Counted from the stretch's first letter, positions 1 through 8,954 are shown. The stretch is 46,840 nt of DNA from Burkholderiales bacterium PBB3 (GCA_002256115.1 NKIK01000036.1:1-46840), one strand, 5' to 3'. A program made the numbers and translations. The notes: generated by a model from the letters alone, not told the origin.

Positions 1-112
1 CGAATTGCAGACAACCGCGCGCAACAAGCTCAAGAGTGCGCAAAGACGCCCCACGATCATCGCCGCTTGTTGGGCGCAGGCAAAATTGTGGTGATGTCAT
101 GATTTACGAAAA
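1..112. other. left edge, no confident gene
   Basis: A short open frame on the plus strand ends at a TGA near 102, and a minus-strand ATG near 102 opens a frame that runs off the left edge. Either could be the end or start of a neighbouring gene. Nothing in the short translations is recognisable, so no call is made. Confidence 0.3.
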
Positions 113-164
113 CGTCAATAGTAGCTGCTCCCGCAATATCCACGGCCTAAACGGCCTATTTGGC
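113..164 (+). repeat. interspersed repeat, copy 1
   Basis: This matches the window's repeat consensus: an A-rich lead, then AGCTGCTCCCGCA, ATCCACGG, a GGCCT...GGCC dyad and TTTGGC. It lies about 40 bp before the alpha/beta hydrolase start. The left part is degenerate: GTCAATA replaces GCTATCAAA. It could form a small hairpin through the CGGCCT/GGCC dyad. Confidence 0.8.
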
Positions 165-204
165 TAGAAATTCAATCCAAAGAACGACTTAAGAGAGCGA
201 CTTC

Positions 205-1143
205 ATGGTTTTTACGGTATTGATGGGTGTGGCCGCTGCGCTCATCGCCTTGGGTTGTGTGGCCATCGGCCTGAACCGGCTGGCACCTCTGGCCCTGGCG
301 CGCTGGTTGCGCGAGGTTTTGCGCCGCTTGGCTGGGCTGCAAGCCAAAACGGTGGATGTGAATGGCCAGCCTTTTCCCTACCTGGTGGGCGGCACCGGGG
401 AGCCGTTGGTGCTGGTGCACGGCTTCACGGCCGACAAAGACACCTGGGGCGCGGTGGCGCGGCACCTCACCCGCCAATACACGGTGATCGCTCCCGATCT
501 GCCTGGCTTTGGCGATGCTACGCGCGACCCGCACGCTAACTACAGCTTGGATGTGCAGGTAGAAAACCTGCGGGATTTTCTGCGCACTATGGGCCTGGCG
601 CGTGTGCACCTGGGCGGCAACTCTATGGGCGGTGGCGTGGTGGCTTTGTATGCCGCCAAATACCCGCAAGAAGTGGCCAGCCTGTGGCTGATAGACGCCG
701 CCGCCACGGGCGAAGTCACCCGCTCGGACCTGATGAAACACTACGACGCCACGGGTGAATTTCCGCTGCTGGTGCAGACACAAGACCAGCAGCTGGCCAA
801 GCTGGCATTCGTGTTTGGCCGCCGCCAATACATTCCGCATTCCTTGGCCTACGCCATGGCGGCTGAGGCCAAGCGAGACTTTGACTTTCACCGCCAAATC
901 CTCAAGACCATCCGCGATGACATTCCCATTGAAGCGCGCTACAGCGCCCTGCAAACCCCCACGCTGATCGTGACCGGCGACCAGGACCGTGTGGTGCCCC
1001 CAGCCTCGGTGCACACGCTGGCCCAAGTTTTTGTGAATAGCGAAGTCAAGGTCATGGCTGGCTTGGGCCACATCCCCATGGTGGAAGCGCCCAAGGCCGT
1101 GGCCAAGGACTATTTGGCTTTTCGCGCAGGTTTAGCGCCCTGA
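205..1143 (+). CDS. alpha/beta-fold hydrolase, membrane-anchored
   Basis: A 312-residue alpha/beta hydrolase, probably a lipase/esterase or related serine hydrolase; the substrate is unknown. Residues 1-25 form one hydrophobic segment, so the enzyme is likely tethered to the inner membrane or exported. The HGF motif (about 72-74) starts the oxyanion region. The nucleophile elbow GNSMGG gives Ser140. Asp261 (GDQDRVVPP) and His289 (GLGHIP) complete the triad. The spacing is normal and no key residue is missing. The start at 205 keeps the hydrophobic N-terminus. It stands alone and is convergent with the next gene. Confidence 0.88.
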   Translation: MVFTVLMGVAAALIALGCVAIGLNRLAPLALARWLREVLRRLAGLQAKTVDVNGQPFPYLVGGTGEPLVLVHGFTADKDTWGAVARHLTRQYTVIAPDLPGFGDATRDPHANYSLDVQVENLRDFLRTMGLARVHLGGNSMGGGVVALYAAKYPQEVASLWLIDAAATGEVTRSDLMKHYDATGEFPLLVQTQDQQLAKLAFVFGRRQYIPHSLAYAMAAEAKRDFDFHRQILKTIRDDIPIEARYSALQTPTLIVTGDQDRVVPPASVHTLAQVFVNSEVKVMAGLGHIPMVEAPKAVAKDYLAFRAGLAP

Positions 1144-1182
1144 GCCTTTACCACCGCTCACCGGCACCATGGCGCGGACAAG

Positions 1183-1692
1183 TTAAGCCGCATCCTTGCT
1201 GAGAAAGTCCACCAGCGCGCCATTCACCTGGCGCAGGCGCTCGCTCAGCAGCCGGGTGACGCGCAGCAGCAGTTTGATACCCAAGGCCTCGTTGACTGCC
1301 AAGATGCGTTCAAACTGAGACTTGGGCAACAACGCCAGCACGCAGGCTTCGGTGGCGATGCAGGTAGCGGAGCGCTTCTCGCCATCAATGGCGGCCATCT
1401 CACCAAAGGTGCGACCCGCCACGATATGGGTCACAAATTGCGGCACGCCCGCGGCATCGTTCTTGCGCACTTCAATCTGGCCGGACAGCAATAACCCCAT
1501 GGCGTCCCCATCGCCACCTTCCTCAAACAACAGGTCGCCCGCTTGGGCGCGGTAACCCGCCATGTAAGAGCTGAGCGTGTCGAGTTCTTCCCAAGACCAG
1601 TCCTTGAACAAAGGCGAGCGTGACAGGGATTCACAGACCTCGATGCGAAACGCGCGGGACTTGGGGATGGCTTCCAGAGTATGGGTGTGCAT
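1183..1692 (-). CDS. cyclic nucleotide-binding domain protein (no HTH)
   Basis: A 169-residue protein with one CRP-type cyclic-nucleotide-binding domain at about 28-145. The phosphate-binding cassette is intact: FGEMAAIDGEKRSAT keeps the FGE and RSA residues that hold the cyclic phosphate in this family. No helix-turn-helix follows, so it is not a CRP/FNR transcription factor; it may sense cAMP or cGMP and act on a partner protein. It is divergent from the MFS transporter gene with about 33 bp between their starts, so the two promoters must overlap. Partner and ligand are unknown. Confidence 0.85.
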   Translation of the reverse strand: MHTHTLEAIPKSRAFRIEVCESLSRSPLFKDWSWEELDTLSSYMAGYRAQAGDLLFEEGGDGDAMGLLLSGQIEVRKNDAAGVPQFVTHIVAGRTFGEMAAIDGEKRSATCIATEACVLALLPKSQFERILAVNEALGIKLLLRVTRLLSERLRQVNGALVDFLSKDAA

Positions 1693-1725
1693 AGTGGGCG
1701 AATTATAGAAACGCTACCATTTGCC

Positions 1726-3138
1726 ATGGCTAGCAATGCATCCACCACCAAACGTTATCTGCCTTGGGTAGTCGCCACGGCGCTGTTTATGGAGCAGTTG
1801 GACTCCACCATCGTTAACACCGGCATCCCGTCGATGGCGGCCAGCCTAGGTGTTACGCCGCTGAGCCTGAAGGCGGTGGTCACCAGCTACATCCTGGCTC
1901 TGGCGGTCAGCATTCCCATCAGCGGCTGGCTGGCCGAGCGTTATGGCACGCGGCGTATTTTCATGCTGGCCGTGGGCTTGTTTACGGTGTCATCGGTGTT
2001 GTGCGGCTTGGCGGTGAATTCGACCATGCTGATTGCCGCCCGCGTGCCGCAGGGCATTGCGGCGGCCATGATGATGCCCGTGGGCCGCGTCGCTATTCTG
2101 CGCACCTTCTCTAAGGGCGAGCTGCTGCAGGCCATGAACTTTGTGATCATCCCAGCGCTGCTGGGGCCACTACTCGGGCCTACGGTGGGCGGGCTGATCG
2201 TGCACTGGTTCTCGTGGCGGGAGATATTCTTTGTGAATATTCCCGTGGGCCTGGCCGCACTGTGGTTTGCCAAGAACCACATGCCCAACTACCAAAACGA
2301 CACGCCGCGCCCTCTGGACGTGCGTGGTCTGCTGTTGTTTGCCAGCGGCGCGGGTCTGCTGTCATGGCTGTTGGAGGTGTTTGGCGAAATCAGCCTCTCT
2401 AACGAAACCATGGTGATGTTGCTGGCCGTGTCATTGGGGCTGCTGGGTGCCTACGGCTGGCATGCCCTGCGGGTGCCGCATCCGCTGCTGCGCCTGTCCT
2501 TGTTTTCTACGCGCACGTTTCGGGTATCCGTATTGGGCGGCTTTGCCACGCGGCTGGGTGTTGGCGGCATGCCGTTTTTGCTACCGTTGCTGTACCAGTT
2601 GGGCCTGGGCTTGCCGGTGTGGCAATCGGGCTTGCTGATGATGCCGGCCGCTATTGCCGCCATGGGCATGAAGGTGTTGGCCGCGCCCATGCTCAAGCGC
2701 TTTGGCTACCGGCGCGTGCTCATCGTCAACACTCTGCTGGTGGCCTGCGCCATTGCCAGCTATTCGCTGGTGGGGCCGGGCACGCCGCTGTTGGTGATTG
2801 TGGGTATGGGGCTGGCGCTGGGCCTGTTCAACTCACTGCAGTTCTCCAGCATGAACTCCATGGCCTATGCCGACATTGATGCTGCCGACACGGCCATGGC
2901 CAGCACCATTGCCAGCACCCTGCAGCAAATGTCCCTGAGCTTCGGGCTGGCCTTTGGCTCGTTGATCACCGGGTATTTTCTGCAAGGCCTGTCCCAGTCC
3001 GACCGCGTGGCGGTGACGGCTTCACTCCACCACGCTTTCATTGCGCTGGCGGTGTTGACGGTGGTGTCGTCTGCCGCGTTTTGGACGCTGCGGGCTGAGG
3101 ATGGGGAGAGTGTTAGCAAAGGGAGTGCAAAAGAATGA
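1726..3138 (+). CDS. MFS transporter, DHA2 (EmrB/QacA-like) family
   Basis: A 470-residue inner-membrane protein with many hydrophobic segments, consistent with a 14-helix DHA2 proton/drug antiporter. The first helix carries LDSTIVNTGIPSM, the typical DHA2 start motif, and GWLAERYGTRR is the motif-A loop between helices 2 and 3. The ATG at 1726 is preferred over the in-frame ATG at 1681, because the latter would put the start inside the divergent gene and add 15 residues unlike the family. No membrane-fusion or outer-membrane partner lies nearby, so any substrate is a guess. Its stop overlaps the next gene by ATGA. Confidence 0.88.
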   Translation: MASNASTTKRYLPWVVATALFMEQLDSTIVNTGIPSMAASLGVTPLSLKAVVTSYILALAVSIPISGWLAERYGTRRIFMLAVGLFTVSSVLCGLAVNSTMLIAARVPQGIAAAMMMPVGRVAILRTFSKGELLQAMNFVIIPALLGPLLGPTVGGLIVHWFSWREIFFVNIPVGLAALWFAKNHMPNYQNDTPRPLDVRGLLLFASGAGLLSWLLEVFGEISLSNETMVMLLAVSLGLLGAYGWHALRVPHPLLRLSLFSTRTFRVSVLGGFATRLGVGGMPFLLPLLYQLGLGLPVWQSGLLMMPAAIAAMGMKVLAAPMLKRFGYRRVLIVNTLLVACAIASYSLVGPGTPLLVIVGMGLALGLFNSLQFSSMNSMAYADIDAADTAMASTIASTLQQMSLSFGLAFGSLITGYFLQGLSQSDRVAVTASLHHAFIALAVLTVVSSAAFWTLRAEDGESVSKGSAKE

Positions 3139-3419
3139 CAACCATATTCAAAATTTACTGGACCGACGAGAACAACCAGGCCTGCGGCCAGGAAGCCACC
3201 GAGCTGGTGCAGGCTTTGCAAATCACCAAAGACAAGCGCGACGCAGGCTACAGCTTCGTCACCATGGTTAGCGAAAACACGCAACATGTGGGCAAGCCGG
3301 GCGTGGACACCATCGTGGACGGCAAGACGCCCGATGGCGAGGACTACGACTGGTCCAAAGCCGGGCGGGCGGGCAGGCCGCGCAAGAACGACCGCGTCAT
3401 CACCCATAAGGACCGTTGA
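3135..3419 (+). CDS. small conserved-looking hypothetical protein
   Basis: A 94-residue soluble protein whose ATG overlaps the MFS transporter stop (ATGA), so it is probably translationally coupled. It opens with alternating hydrophobic and aromatic residues (TTIFKIYWTD), has no cysteine pair or membrane segment, and ends in a basic tail (GRPRKNDRVITHKDR). I do not recognise the family. The coupling suggests co-expression with the pump but shows no function. Confidence 0.7.
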   Translation: MTTIFKIYWTDENNQACGQEATELVQALQITKDKRDAGYSFVTMVSENTQHVGKPGVDTIVDGKTPDGEDYDWSKAGRAGRPRKNDRVITHKDR

Positions 3420-3452
3420 TCCTGCGGTGGGGGTGGGCCACAGAGGGTAGTT

Positions 3453-3504
3453 TTGCTATAAAAAGAGAAGCTGCTCCCGCACTATCCACGGGCTGAAGCA
3501 TGGC
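3453..3504 (+). repeat. interspersed repeat, copy 2
   Basis: GCTATAAAAAGAGAAGCTGCTCC... followed by CGCACTATCCACGGGCTGAA and ATGGC. It fills the gap between two convergent genes and stops at the nnrS stop codon. Confidence 0.85.
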
Positions 3505-4758
3505 TTAGCCGTCCTTACCGTCCACCCTGGCTTGGGCCAGCCACGGTGTGTAAACCACGGCATAGATGCCGAAGGCCGCAGCCCAGCACGCAGCGGCCAT
3601 GAGCAAGCCAGATGCCATCCAATTGGCCGCTACCAGGGGCAGCACTACGCGTGCCGTGGCAGCCAGCATGACCAATGCGTAGGCCACCACCTCAGCACGG
3701 GATGCTTGCAATACGCGCCCTGTGTGGCCGCGCGCCGTGCGTGTGACCATGGCAATGATCAGGCCACCTGTCACCCCAACGGTGAGCGCGTGCAAGCCTG
3801 CTGACGGCGATACCCAGCCGAGTTGGGACATCGCCAGAAGCCCCAGGGCCAGCGGCATCCAGGCGTAGGCGGCATGCAGTATCCAAAGAATGGGGCGCTT
3901 GCGGGATACCAACGGGCTCCAGCGCCACTGGCGCACAACATGGCTGGCAGCAGCCAACAGCAGCACCCCAGCAGTTAGAGCGTGAGGGGGTAGAAACACC
4001 CACAGACCCAGACCAATCAGGGTGCTGCCCAGTGTGATTGCCTCTAGTGCGGACAAACCCCGAATCTTCAGACCCGGGTTGGCGCTCAGGGTGAAGCCCG
4101 GAATGACGCGCCCGGCAATCACGCACTCCAGCATCACCACCAACGCCAGGCCCGCATGCAAGGCATCCAAGGGCGATAGTCTGATGAAGCCCAGCACGGC
4201 CAGATGGAAGGCTCCGTTGGCCACGGCCAGCAACACCAGAATGCCCGCAATGGGCAAATTGCGTATGCTGTTCGCCCTGATGAACAGGGTGACCAACACG
4301 ACTGCAATGATCGGCAGCAACGCCACATCCAACAGGGCAAACACAGCATAGGGTGCTAACACCGCCGCCAGCCGGGCGGCCACCCACAGCGCAACCAGGG
4401 TGGCGAGTTTGGCCCCGCGCGGTGTTGCCAGACCGGTCCAGGCTTTTCCAGCGGTCAGCAAAAAGCCGACGATGACTGCGCCTGCAAAGCCAAATAGCAT
4501 CTCATGCGCGTGCCAGAACAGTGCGGGAATGGCAGGCTGCCAGGCGATGTAGCCCAAAAAACTCAGTACCCAGACTGGGATAGCCATGGCCCCAAAGTAG
4601 GCCGCACACAGATAGAAAGGGCGAAAGCCCAGGCGGAACAGCGGCAGGCCATGTGCGGTCTGGGAGCCAGGTTCCAGAATATTCAGGGTCGACGCGCGTA
4701 GGGGTTTGGTCATGGGGCCCAGTAGCTTGCGCCGTGTGAGGTATAGGTCACGCTGCAA
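3505..4758 (-). CDS. nnrS: NnrS family membrane protein
   Basis: A 417-residue polytopic membrane protein with the NnrS family marks: LFRLGFRPFYL before the first helix, then WHAHEMLFGF with its histidines, GFLLTAGKAWTG, and about twelve hydrophobic stretches. NnrS is a haem- and copper-containing protein linked to nitric oxide stress and denitrification. The start at 4758 lies 20 bp from an NsrR-like box; an internal ATG at 4713 (MTKPLRAS) is an alternative start. It is divergent from nsrR and nirK, so it belongs to the same NO-responsive unit. The exact biochemical role of the family is unsettled. Confidence 0.92.
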   Translation of the reverse strand: MQRDLYLTRRKLLGPMTKPLRASTLNILEPGSQTAHGLPLFRLGFRPFYLCAAYFGAMAIPVWVLSFLGYIAWQPAIPALFWHAHEMLFGFAGAVIVGFLLTAGKAWTGLATPRGAKLATLVALWVAARLAAVLAPYAVFALLDVALLPIIAVVLVTLFIRANSIRNLPIAGILVLLAVANGAFHLAVLGFIRLSPLDALHAGLALVVMLECVIAGRVIPGFTLSANPGLKIRGLSALEAITLGSTLIGLGLWVFLPPHALTAGVLLLAAASHVVRQWRWSPLVSRKRPILWILHAAYAWMPLALGLLAMSQLGWVSPSAGLHALTVGVTGGLIIAMVTRTARGHTGRVLQASRAEVVAYALVMLAATARVVLPLVAANWMASGLLMAAACWAAAFGIYAVVYTPWLAQARVDGKDG

Positions 4759-4777
4759 TGGCTCAAAGAATTACATA

Positions 4778-4800
4778 AAGAAGTATTTAAAATGAATGTA
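4778..4800. promoter_or_regulatory. NsrR-like operator upstream of nnrS
   Basis: A 23-bp imperfect palindrome in the nnrS-nsrR gap, reading AAGAAGTATTTA then AAATGAATGTA. Compared by eye with the known NsrR pattern AAGATGYATTT-N-AAATRCATCTT it matches at about 18 of 23 positions. It sits close to the nnrS start, where bound NsrR would block transcription until NO damages its cluster, and it could also autoregulate nsrR. Confidence 0.7.
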
Positions 4801-4898
4801 TTGTATTCCCGGCATTGCAGAGGCCCGAGGGGCTCTCAGAAGTCGCCGCCCTGTTCTGCGATCAGCGATAAGATCGCCCCGCAATTTGGATGCTCCCC

Positions 4899-5351
4899 AT
4901 GAAACTCACCAGCTTTACCGACTACAGCCTGCGGGTCCTGATCTACCTGGGAACCGATACGTCCCGCCGCGCCACCATTTCTGAAGTGGCAGCTGCATTT
5001 GATGTCTCAGAAAACCACCTGATGAAAGTGGCGCATTTCCTCGGCCAGCAAGGCTGGCTGACCAATGTGCGCGGCAAAGGCGGCGGCATGGAGCTGGCGC
5101 TAGCGCCCAAGGACATCGTGGTGGGCAAGGTGGTGCGTATTGCCGAGGCGGGCGACTTGCCGGCTGCATGCTTTAGTTCGGAGCCCGACAGTTGCCCCAT
5201 CGCCCGCATCTGCCGTCTGCGTGGTGCACTGAATGACGCGGTAAACGCCTTTTATGCGGTGCTAGACGGTTACACGCTGGAAGACCTGGTGCAGAACCGC
5301 GCCATGTTGGGTAAGGCCCTTCAAATACAGCCGCTTACTTTTTTGCGCTGA
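4899..5351 (+). CDS. nsrR: Rrf2-family NO-sensing repressor NsrR
   Basis: A 150-residue Rrf2 regulator. The N-terminus MKLTSFTDYSLRVLIYL matches the NsrR family start, and the winged helix-turn-helix covers about 25-66 with the GKGGGMELA wing. Cys91, Cys99 and Cys105 are the three iron-sulfur ligands expected in NsrR. ATG 4899 is chosen over 4890 because the family begins M-x-LTSFTDY. It lies between nnrS (divergent) and nirK (same direction), both with NsrR-like boxes, so it most likely represses both until NO is present. Confidence 0.92.
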   Translation: MKLTSFTDYSLRVLIYLGTDTSRRATISEVAAAFDVSENHLMKVAHFLGQQGWLTNVRGKGGGMELALAPKDIVVGKVVRIAEAGDLPAACFSSEPDSCPIARICRLRGALNDAVNAFYAVLDGYTLEDLVQNRAMLGKALQIQPLTFLR

Positions 5352-5415
5352 TCGTCCACGCGCTCCATTCGCCTTCAAGCGGGTTTTCTGCAGGCTGTAT
5401 CTATCTATGCTTTTG

Positions 5416-5429
5416 TTGATCTAGCGCAA
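5416..5429. promoter_or_regulatory. possible FNR/NNR-type box upstream of nirK
   Basis: TTGATCTAGCGCAA: a perfect TTGAT left half, a 4-bp spacer and CGCAA on the right. CRP/FNR-type denitrification regulators bind TTGAT-N4-ATCAA and close variants. It lies about 90 bp before the nirK start and upstream of the NsrR-like box, a sensible activator position. The right half is only a partial match. Confidence 0.4.
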
Positions 5430-5458
5430 GCTCGTGGTCGTAGTCCTCGCTACGATAA

Positions 5459-5481
5459 AAGATACATGTAATTTGCATGTT
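5459..5481. promoter_or_regulatory. NsrR-like operator upstream of nirK
   Basis: A 23-bp imperfect palindrome, AAGATACATGTA then ATTTGCATGTT, agreeing with the NsrR pattern at about 18 of 23 positions by eye. It ends 38 bp before the nirK start, consistent with direct repression of the nirK operon. Confidence 0.72.
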
Positions 5482-5519
5482 CGAAAAAAGAGCCCGTGGC
5501 TCAACCCGAGGAGACTTCC

Positions 5520-7025
5520 ATGACCGCGCATTTGAAGAAAGTGGTGTCCATCGCAATCATTGCCATGGGTCTTGTTAGTGGATATGGATTCGCTGCTGCA
5601 GCGTCTGCACCGGCCAAACCGGGCTCTGTCCGCTACGCCGGTGACTTGGGGCCACCCCAAGGCGCACCCATCCGCGCTGTACTCACCAGCCCACCCCATG
5701 TGCCACCGCCCACCCATCGCAAGGTGCCTGCCAAGGTGATTGTCGAACTGGAGGTGATTGAAAAAGACATGCCTATTTCTGAGGGCGTGAGCTATACGTT
5801 CTGGACCTTCGGTGGAACCGTGCCCGGCAGCTTTATCCGCGTGCGCCAAGGCGACACCGTGGAATTCCACCTGAAGAACCACCCGAGCAGCAAGATGCCG
5901 CACAACATTGACCTGCACGGTGTCACCGGTCCGGGCGGCGGTGCTGCCTCCAGCTTTACCGCGCCGGGGCACGAGTCGCAATTCACTTTCAAGGCCTTGA
6001 ACGAAGGACTGTATGTGTACCACTGCGCTACTGCGCCCGTGGGCATGCACGTTGCCAATGGCATGTATGGCCTCATTTTGGTAGAGCCGCCCCAGGGGCT
6101 TTCACCGGTAGACCATGAGTATTACGTGATGCAGGGAGACTTTTACACCACGGGCAAGTACCGTGAAAAAGGCCTGCAACCCTTTGACATGGAAAAGGCT
6201 ATCGACGAGAAGCCCACCTATGTACTGTTCAACGGTGCCGAAGGTGCGCTGACCGGCGACAAGGCCCTGAGGGCTAAAACCAATGAAAAGATACGCCTGT
6301 TCATTGGCAATGGTGGGCCGAACCTGGTGTCGAGCTTTCACGTCATTGGGGCCATCTTTGACAAAGTTCGTTTTGAAGGCGGCTCTAACGTGCAAACCAA
6401 TGTGCAAACCACCTTGATCCCTGCTGGCGGTGCGGCTGTTGTGGAGTACCAGACCCGGGTGCCGGGCAGTTACGTGATGGTGGACCACTCCATCTTCCGT
6501 GCGTTCAACAAAGGTGCCCTTGCCATCATGAAAGTGGATGGCCCTGAGAACAAGGCCATTTACTCTGGCAAAGAGGTTGACTCGGTGTATTTGGGTGACC
6601 GGGATGCTCCCAACTTGGCCTCGGTCACCACCGCCAGTGCCAACGCGGCAAATGGCACGCTGACTGTGTTGGATCAGATCAATGCGGGCAAGTCGCTCTT
6701 CAACGGTACGTGCTCGGTTTGCCATCAGGCCAACGGCGCAGGCCTTGCCGGTGTGTTTCCACCGTTGGCCAAATCCGATTACCTTCACGCAGACCCCAAG
6801 CGCGCCATTGGCGTTGTGGTGCATGGCATGAGTGGCAAGGTCACGGTCAATGGCAAAGACTATGACTCGGTCATGCCCCCGATGAACCAGCTCAATGACG
6901 ATGAGATTGCCAACATCCTGACCTATGTATTGAACGCCTGGGACAACAAGGGCGGCCAGATCAAGGCCAGTGATGTCAAAGCGGAGCGGGCCAAAAAGGT
7001 GTCTAAACCCACCGCAGAGCATTGA
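5520..7025 (+). CDS. nirK: copper nitrite reductase NirK with C-terminal cytochrome c domain
   Basis: Periplasmic reduction of nitrite to NO. The 501-residue protein has a signal peptide (about 1-29), two cupredoxin domains and a C-terminal cytochrome c. Type 1 copper ligands are His128, Cys169, His177 and Met182; type 2 ligands are His133, His168 and His323. Catalytic Asp131 and His274 are present. The haem motif CSVCH is at 398-402, with Met452 or Met455 as possible axial ligand. The fused haem domain makes it a three-domain NirK, able to take electrons directly. ATG 5520 is chosen because GAGGAG lies just upstream; an earlier in-frame ATG (5496) would displace the signal peptide. nirV follows after 2 bp. 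Confidence 0.95.
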   Translation: MTAHLKKVVSIAIIAMGLVSGYGFAAAASAPAKPGSVRYAGDLGPPQGAPIRAVLTSPPHVPPPTHRKVPAKVIVELEVIEKDMPISEGVSYTFWTFGGTVPGSFIRVRQGDTVEFHLKNHPSSKMPHNIDLHGVTGPGGGAASSFTAPGHESQFTFKALNEGLYVYHCATAPVGMHVANGMYGLILVEPPQGLSPVDHEYYVMQGDFYTTGKYREKGLQPFDMEKAIDEKPTYVLFNGAEGALTGDKALRAKTNEKIRLFIGNGGPNLVSSFHVIGAIFDKVRFEGGSNVQTNVQTTLIPAGGAAVVEYQTRVPGSYVMVDHSIFRAFNKGALAIMKVDGPENKAIYSGKEVDSVYLGDRDAPNLASVTTASANAANGTLTVLDQINAGKSLFNGTCSVCHQANGAGLAGVFPPLAKSDYLHADPKRAIGVVVHGMSGKVTVNGKDYDSVMPPMNQLNDDEIANILTYVLNAWDNKGGQIKASDVKAERAKKVSKPTAEH

Positions 7026-7027
7026 CC

Positions 7028-7816
7028 ATGCAAGCGTTTAGCACCCGCTGCCTTGGCGTGATGCTGGGCTTGCTTGGCGCCATATTCCAGCCCGCGTATG
7101 CCGGCCCGCAGGCAGCCTATGTGCCGGTGCCTGCGGGCATGCTTTCCAGCGTTCTGTCGGGTGGAAGTGGGGCCAACGCGCCGGTCGAAGTGGGGGGCTT
7201 TGCAATGCGCGCTACCCCGGTTACGGTCTCGCAATACCTGCGCTTTACCAAAGCGCATCCCCAGTGGCAGCGTGCCCATGTACCCACGGTCTTTGCGGAC
7301 GCAAGCTACCTTCGCCCCTGGGCCGCTGAGCCCACCCCAAGCCAAGCCGACCAGCCGATCACCAATGTGAGCTGGTTTGCCGCCCAAGCCTTTTGTGAAA
7401 GCGAGGGCGCGCGGCTGCCCACCTGGTACGAGTGGGAGTATGTGGCCGCGGCCGATGACAGGCGCGCGGATGCCCGCAAGGATGCGGCTTGGCGGGCCAA
7501 GATTTTGGGCTGGTATTCCAAGCCATCCAACGGGCCGCCCAACGCGGTGGGCGCAGACATCAACTTCTACGGTATCGAAAACATGCACGGACTGATCTGG
7601 GAGTGGGTGGACGACTTCAACGCCCTACTGGTCAGTGCGGACAGCCGCAACCAGGGCGACCCCGACCAGCTTCAATACTGTGGTGCGGGCGCTATCAGCC
7701 TGCAAGACCGAGACAACTTTGCCATCCTGATGCGGGTGGCGCTGCTGTCGTCGCTAAGCGGTTCGGACTCCACCAACAACCTGGGCTTCCGCTGTGCCCG
7801 CAGCCCTGAGAAATAG
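7028..7816 (+). CDS. nirV: NirV, formylglycine-generating-enzyme-like protein
   Basis: A 262-residue SUMF1/FGE-fold protein with an N-terminal signal peptide (about 1-21). Family marks are VPAGML near the N-terminus, ATPVTVSQYLRF, TNVSWFAAQAFCESEGARLPT with WYEWEYVA, MHGLIWEWVDDF, and the C-terminal GFRCAR. Genes of this type directly follow nirK in other denitrifiers and are called nirV; their role is not settled, and classical FGE chemistry has not been shown for them. The ATG at 7028 is preferred over an in-frame TTG at 7022. The 2-bp gap to nirK indicates one operon. Confidence 0.85.
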   Translation: MQAFSTRCLGVMLGLLGAIFQPAYAGPQAAYVPVPAGMLSSVLSGGSGANAPVEVGGFAMRATPVTVSQYLRFTKAHPQWQRAHVPTVFADASYLRPWAAEPTPSQADQPITNVSWFAAQAFCESEGARLPTWYEWEYVAAADDRRADARKDAAWRAKILGWYSKPSNGPPNAVGADINFYGIENMHGLIWEWVDDFNALLVSADSRNQGDPDQLQYCGAGAISLQDRDNFAILMRVALLSSLSGSDSTNNLGFRCARSPEK

Positions 7817-7820
7817 ACCT

Positions 7821-8462
7821 ATGAAAACGACTTTGTTGAAGACACTTTCTGCACTGGCAGTGAGCGCGCTGGGGACCTGCGCCCTGCTGACTATGCCGAT
7901 GGCAGTGGCACAAACCCTGGCCAGCACCGCTCCGGCTGGCACCGCGCTGCCGGGGGATTCCATCTACCAAGTTGCCGCCACGCTGACTGATCAAAATGGC
8001 CGCGCTTTCAAGCTCGTGGAGCGGCGGGGCCAACCCACACTGGTCAGCATGTTCTACAACACCTGCAAGTTCGTGTGCCCCATGCTGATCGACACCATGG
8101 AGCTAACACAGCAAGGACTCACTGCCCAAGAGCGCGCGCAACTCAGCATGCTGTTGCTCACCTTTGATCCGGCCCGCGATAACACCAAGGCCTTGAAATC
8201 TATTGCAGAGGCACGTGTCTTGGACACGCACCAATGGACCCTGGCGCGCACGGACGCCACCAGTGTGCGCAAGATCGCGGCTACCTTGGGCATCCAATAC
8301 CGACTTCTGGCCGACGGGGAATACAACCACACCACGGTGCTGGTGCTCTTGGATGCAGACGGGCGAATTGTGGGGCGAACCAAGCGCATAGGTGCCTCGG
8401 ACCCCGACTTCATCAAACTCGTCAAGCAGACCCTGCAAGCCAACAGCCGCAGGGGCTCCTGA
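7821..8462 (+). CDS. SCO1/SenC-family copper chaperone/thioredoxin-fold protein
   Basis: A 213-residue exported SCO protein. A signal peptide covers about 1-30. The copper site is complete: Cys82 and Cys86 in NTCKFVCP and His170 in EYNHTT. SCO proteins deliver copper or reduce cysteines for copper enzymes, classically cytochrome oxidase CuA. Here the gene follows nirK-nirV by 4 bp, so maturation of NirK copper sites is the likely job, though this is inferred from position. ATG 7821 starts a normal signal peptide. Confidence 0.9.
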   Translation: MKTTLLKTLSALAVSALGTCALLTMPMAVAQTLASTAPAGTALPGDSIYQVAATLTDQNGRAFKLVERRGQPTLVSMFYNTCKFVCPMLIDTMELTQQGLTAQERAQLSMLLLTFDPARDNTKALKSIAEARVLDTHQWTLARTDATSVRKIAATLGIQYRLLADGEYNHTTVLVLLDADGRIVGRTKRIGASDPDFIKLVKQTLQANSRRGS

Positions 8463-8528
8463 CGCGTAAAAGCTTGCAGCGTCCGCAAAACCCTGAATTC
8501 CCTTTTTCATTCACCCAGGAGACTTTTT

Positions 8529-8846
8529 ATGACCACTAACCGCAGAACTTTTGTGATTCGTTCCATCGCTGGCGCAGGCCTCATCGGCAGTGTGGCCGCG
8601 CTTAATTTGGCGCGCGCGCAAACCGCATTGCCTGAGACCGACCCCACCGCCACCACCTTGGGCTACAAGGCCGACGCCACCAAAACCGACAAAACCAAAT
8701 TTCCCAAATACGCTGTCGGCCAGCAATGCAATAACTGCGCGCTGTACCAGGGCAAGCCTGCAGATGCGTCGGGTGGATGCCCCCTGTTTGCTGGCAAAAC
8801 AGTAACCGCCAAGGGCTGGTGTGGTGCCTGGGCAAAAAAGGCCTGA
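8529..8846 (+). CDS. hip: high-potential iron-sulfur protein (HiPIP)
   Basis: A 105-residue HiPIP. The N-terminus NRRTFVIRSIAG is a Tat signal, fitting export of a folded [4Fe-4S] protein. The mature part has the four ligands in family spacing: Cys67, Cys70, Cys84 and Cys98, ending GWCGAW. An AGGAGA ribosome site precedes the ATG. HiPIPs are soluble periplasmic electron carriers; its place at the end of the nirK group suggests it feeds the haem domain of NirK, which is an inference. Confidence 0.93.
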   Translation: MTTNRRTFVIRSIAGAGLIGSVAALNLARAQTALPETDPTATTLGYKADATKTDKTKFPKYAVGQQCNNCALYQGKPADASGGCPLFAGKTVTAKGWCGAWAKKA

Positions 8847-8908
8847 TCGGCGAAGAAGTCGCTACTACCTGGCCGCCAAGGCACCGGCGTATCCACTGGC
8901 ATCTTGAT

Positions 8909-8943
8909 ATATGAAGCGTATATAATACGTATACGTTTCATAT
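8909..8943. promoter_or_regulatory. palindromic operator/promoter before ParD-like gene, copy 1
   Basis: ATATGAA at the left and TTCATAT at the right frame GCGTATA...TATACG, a 35-bp dyad. A TATAAT -10-like hexamer sits at 8921-8926 inside it. It ends 11 bp before the ParD-like ATG. The core GAA-CGTATA...ACGTTTC recurs upstream of the second ParD-like gene at 19543-19569, which argues for an autoregulatory operator. Confidence 0.6.
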
Positions 8944-8954
8944 GGAGTGAGTTC

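Noticed and set aside
172..1071. 299-codon open frame on the minus strand
   Set aside because: It is the mirror of the alpha/beta hydrolase gene, rich in His, Gln and Arg in the pattern of a shadow frame.
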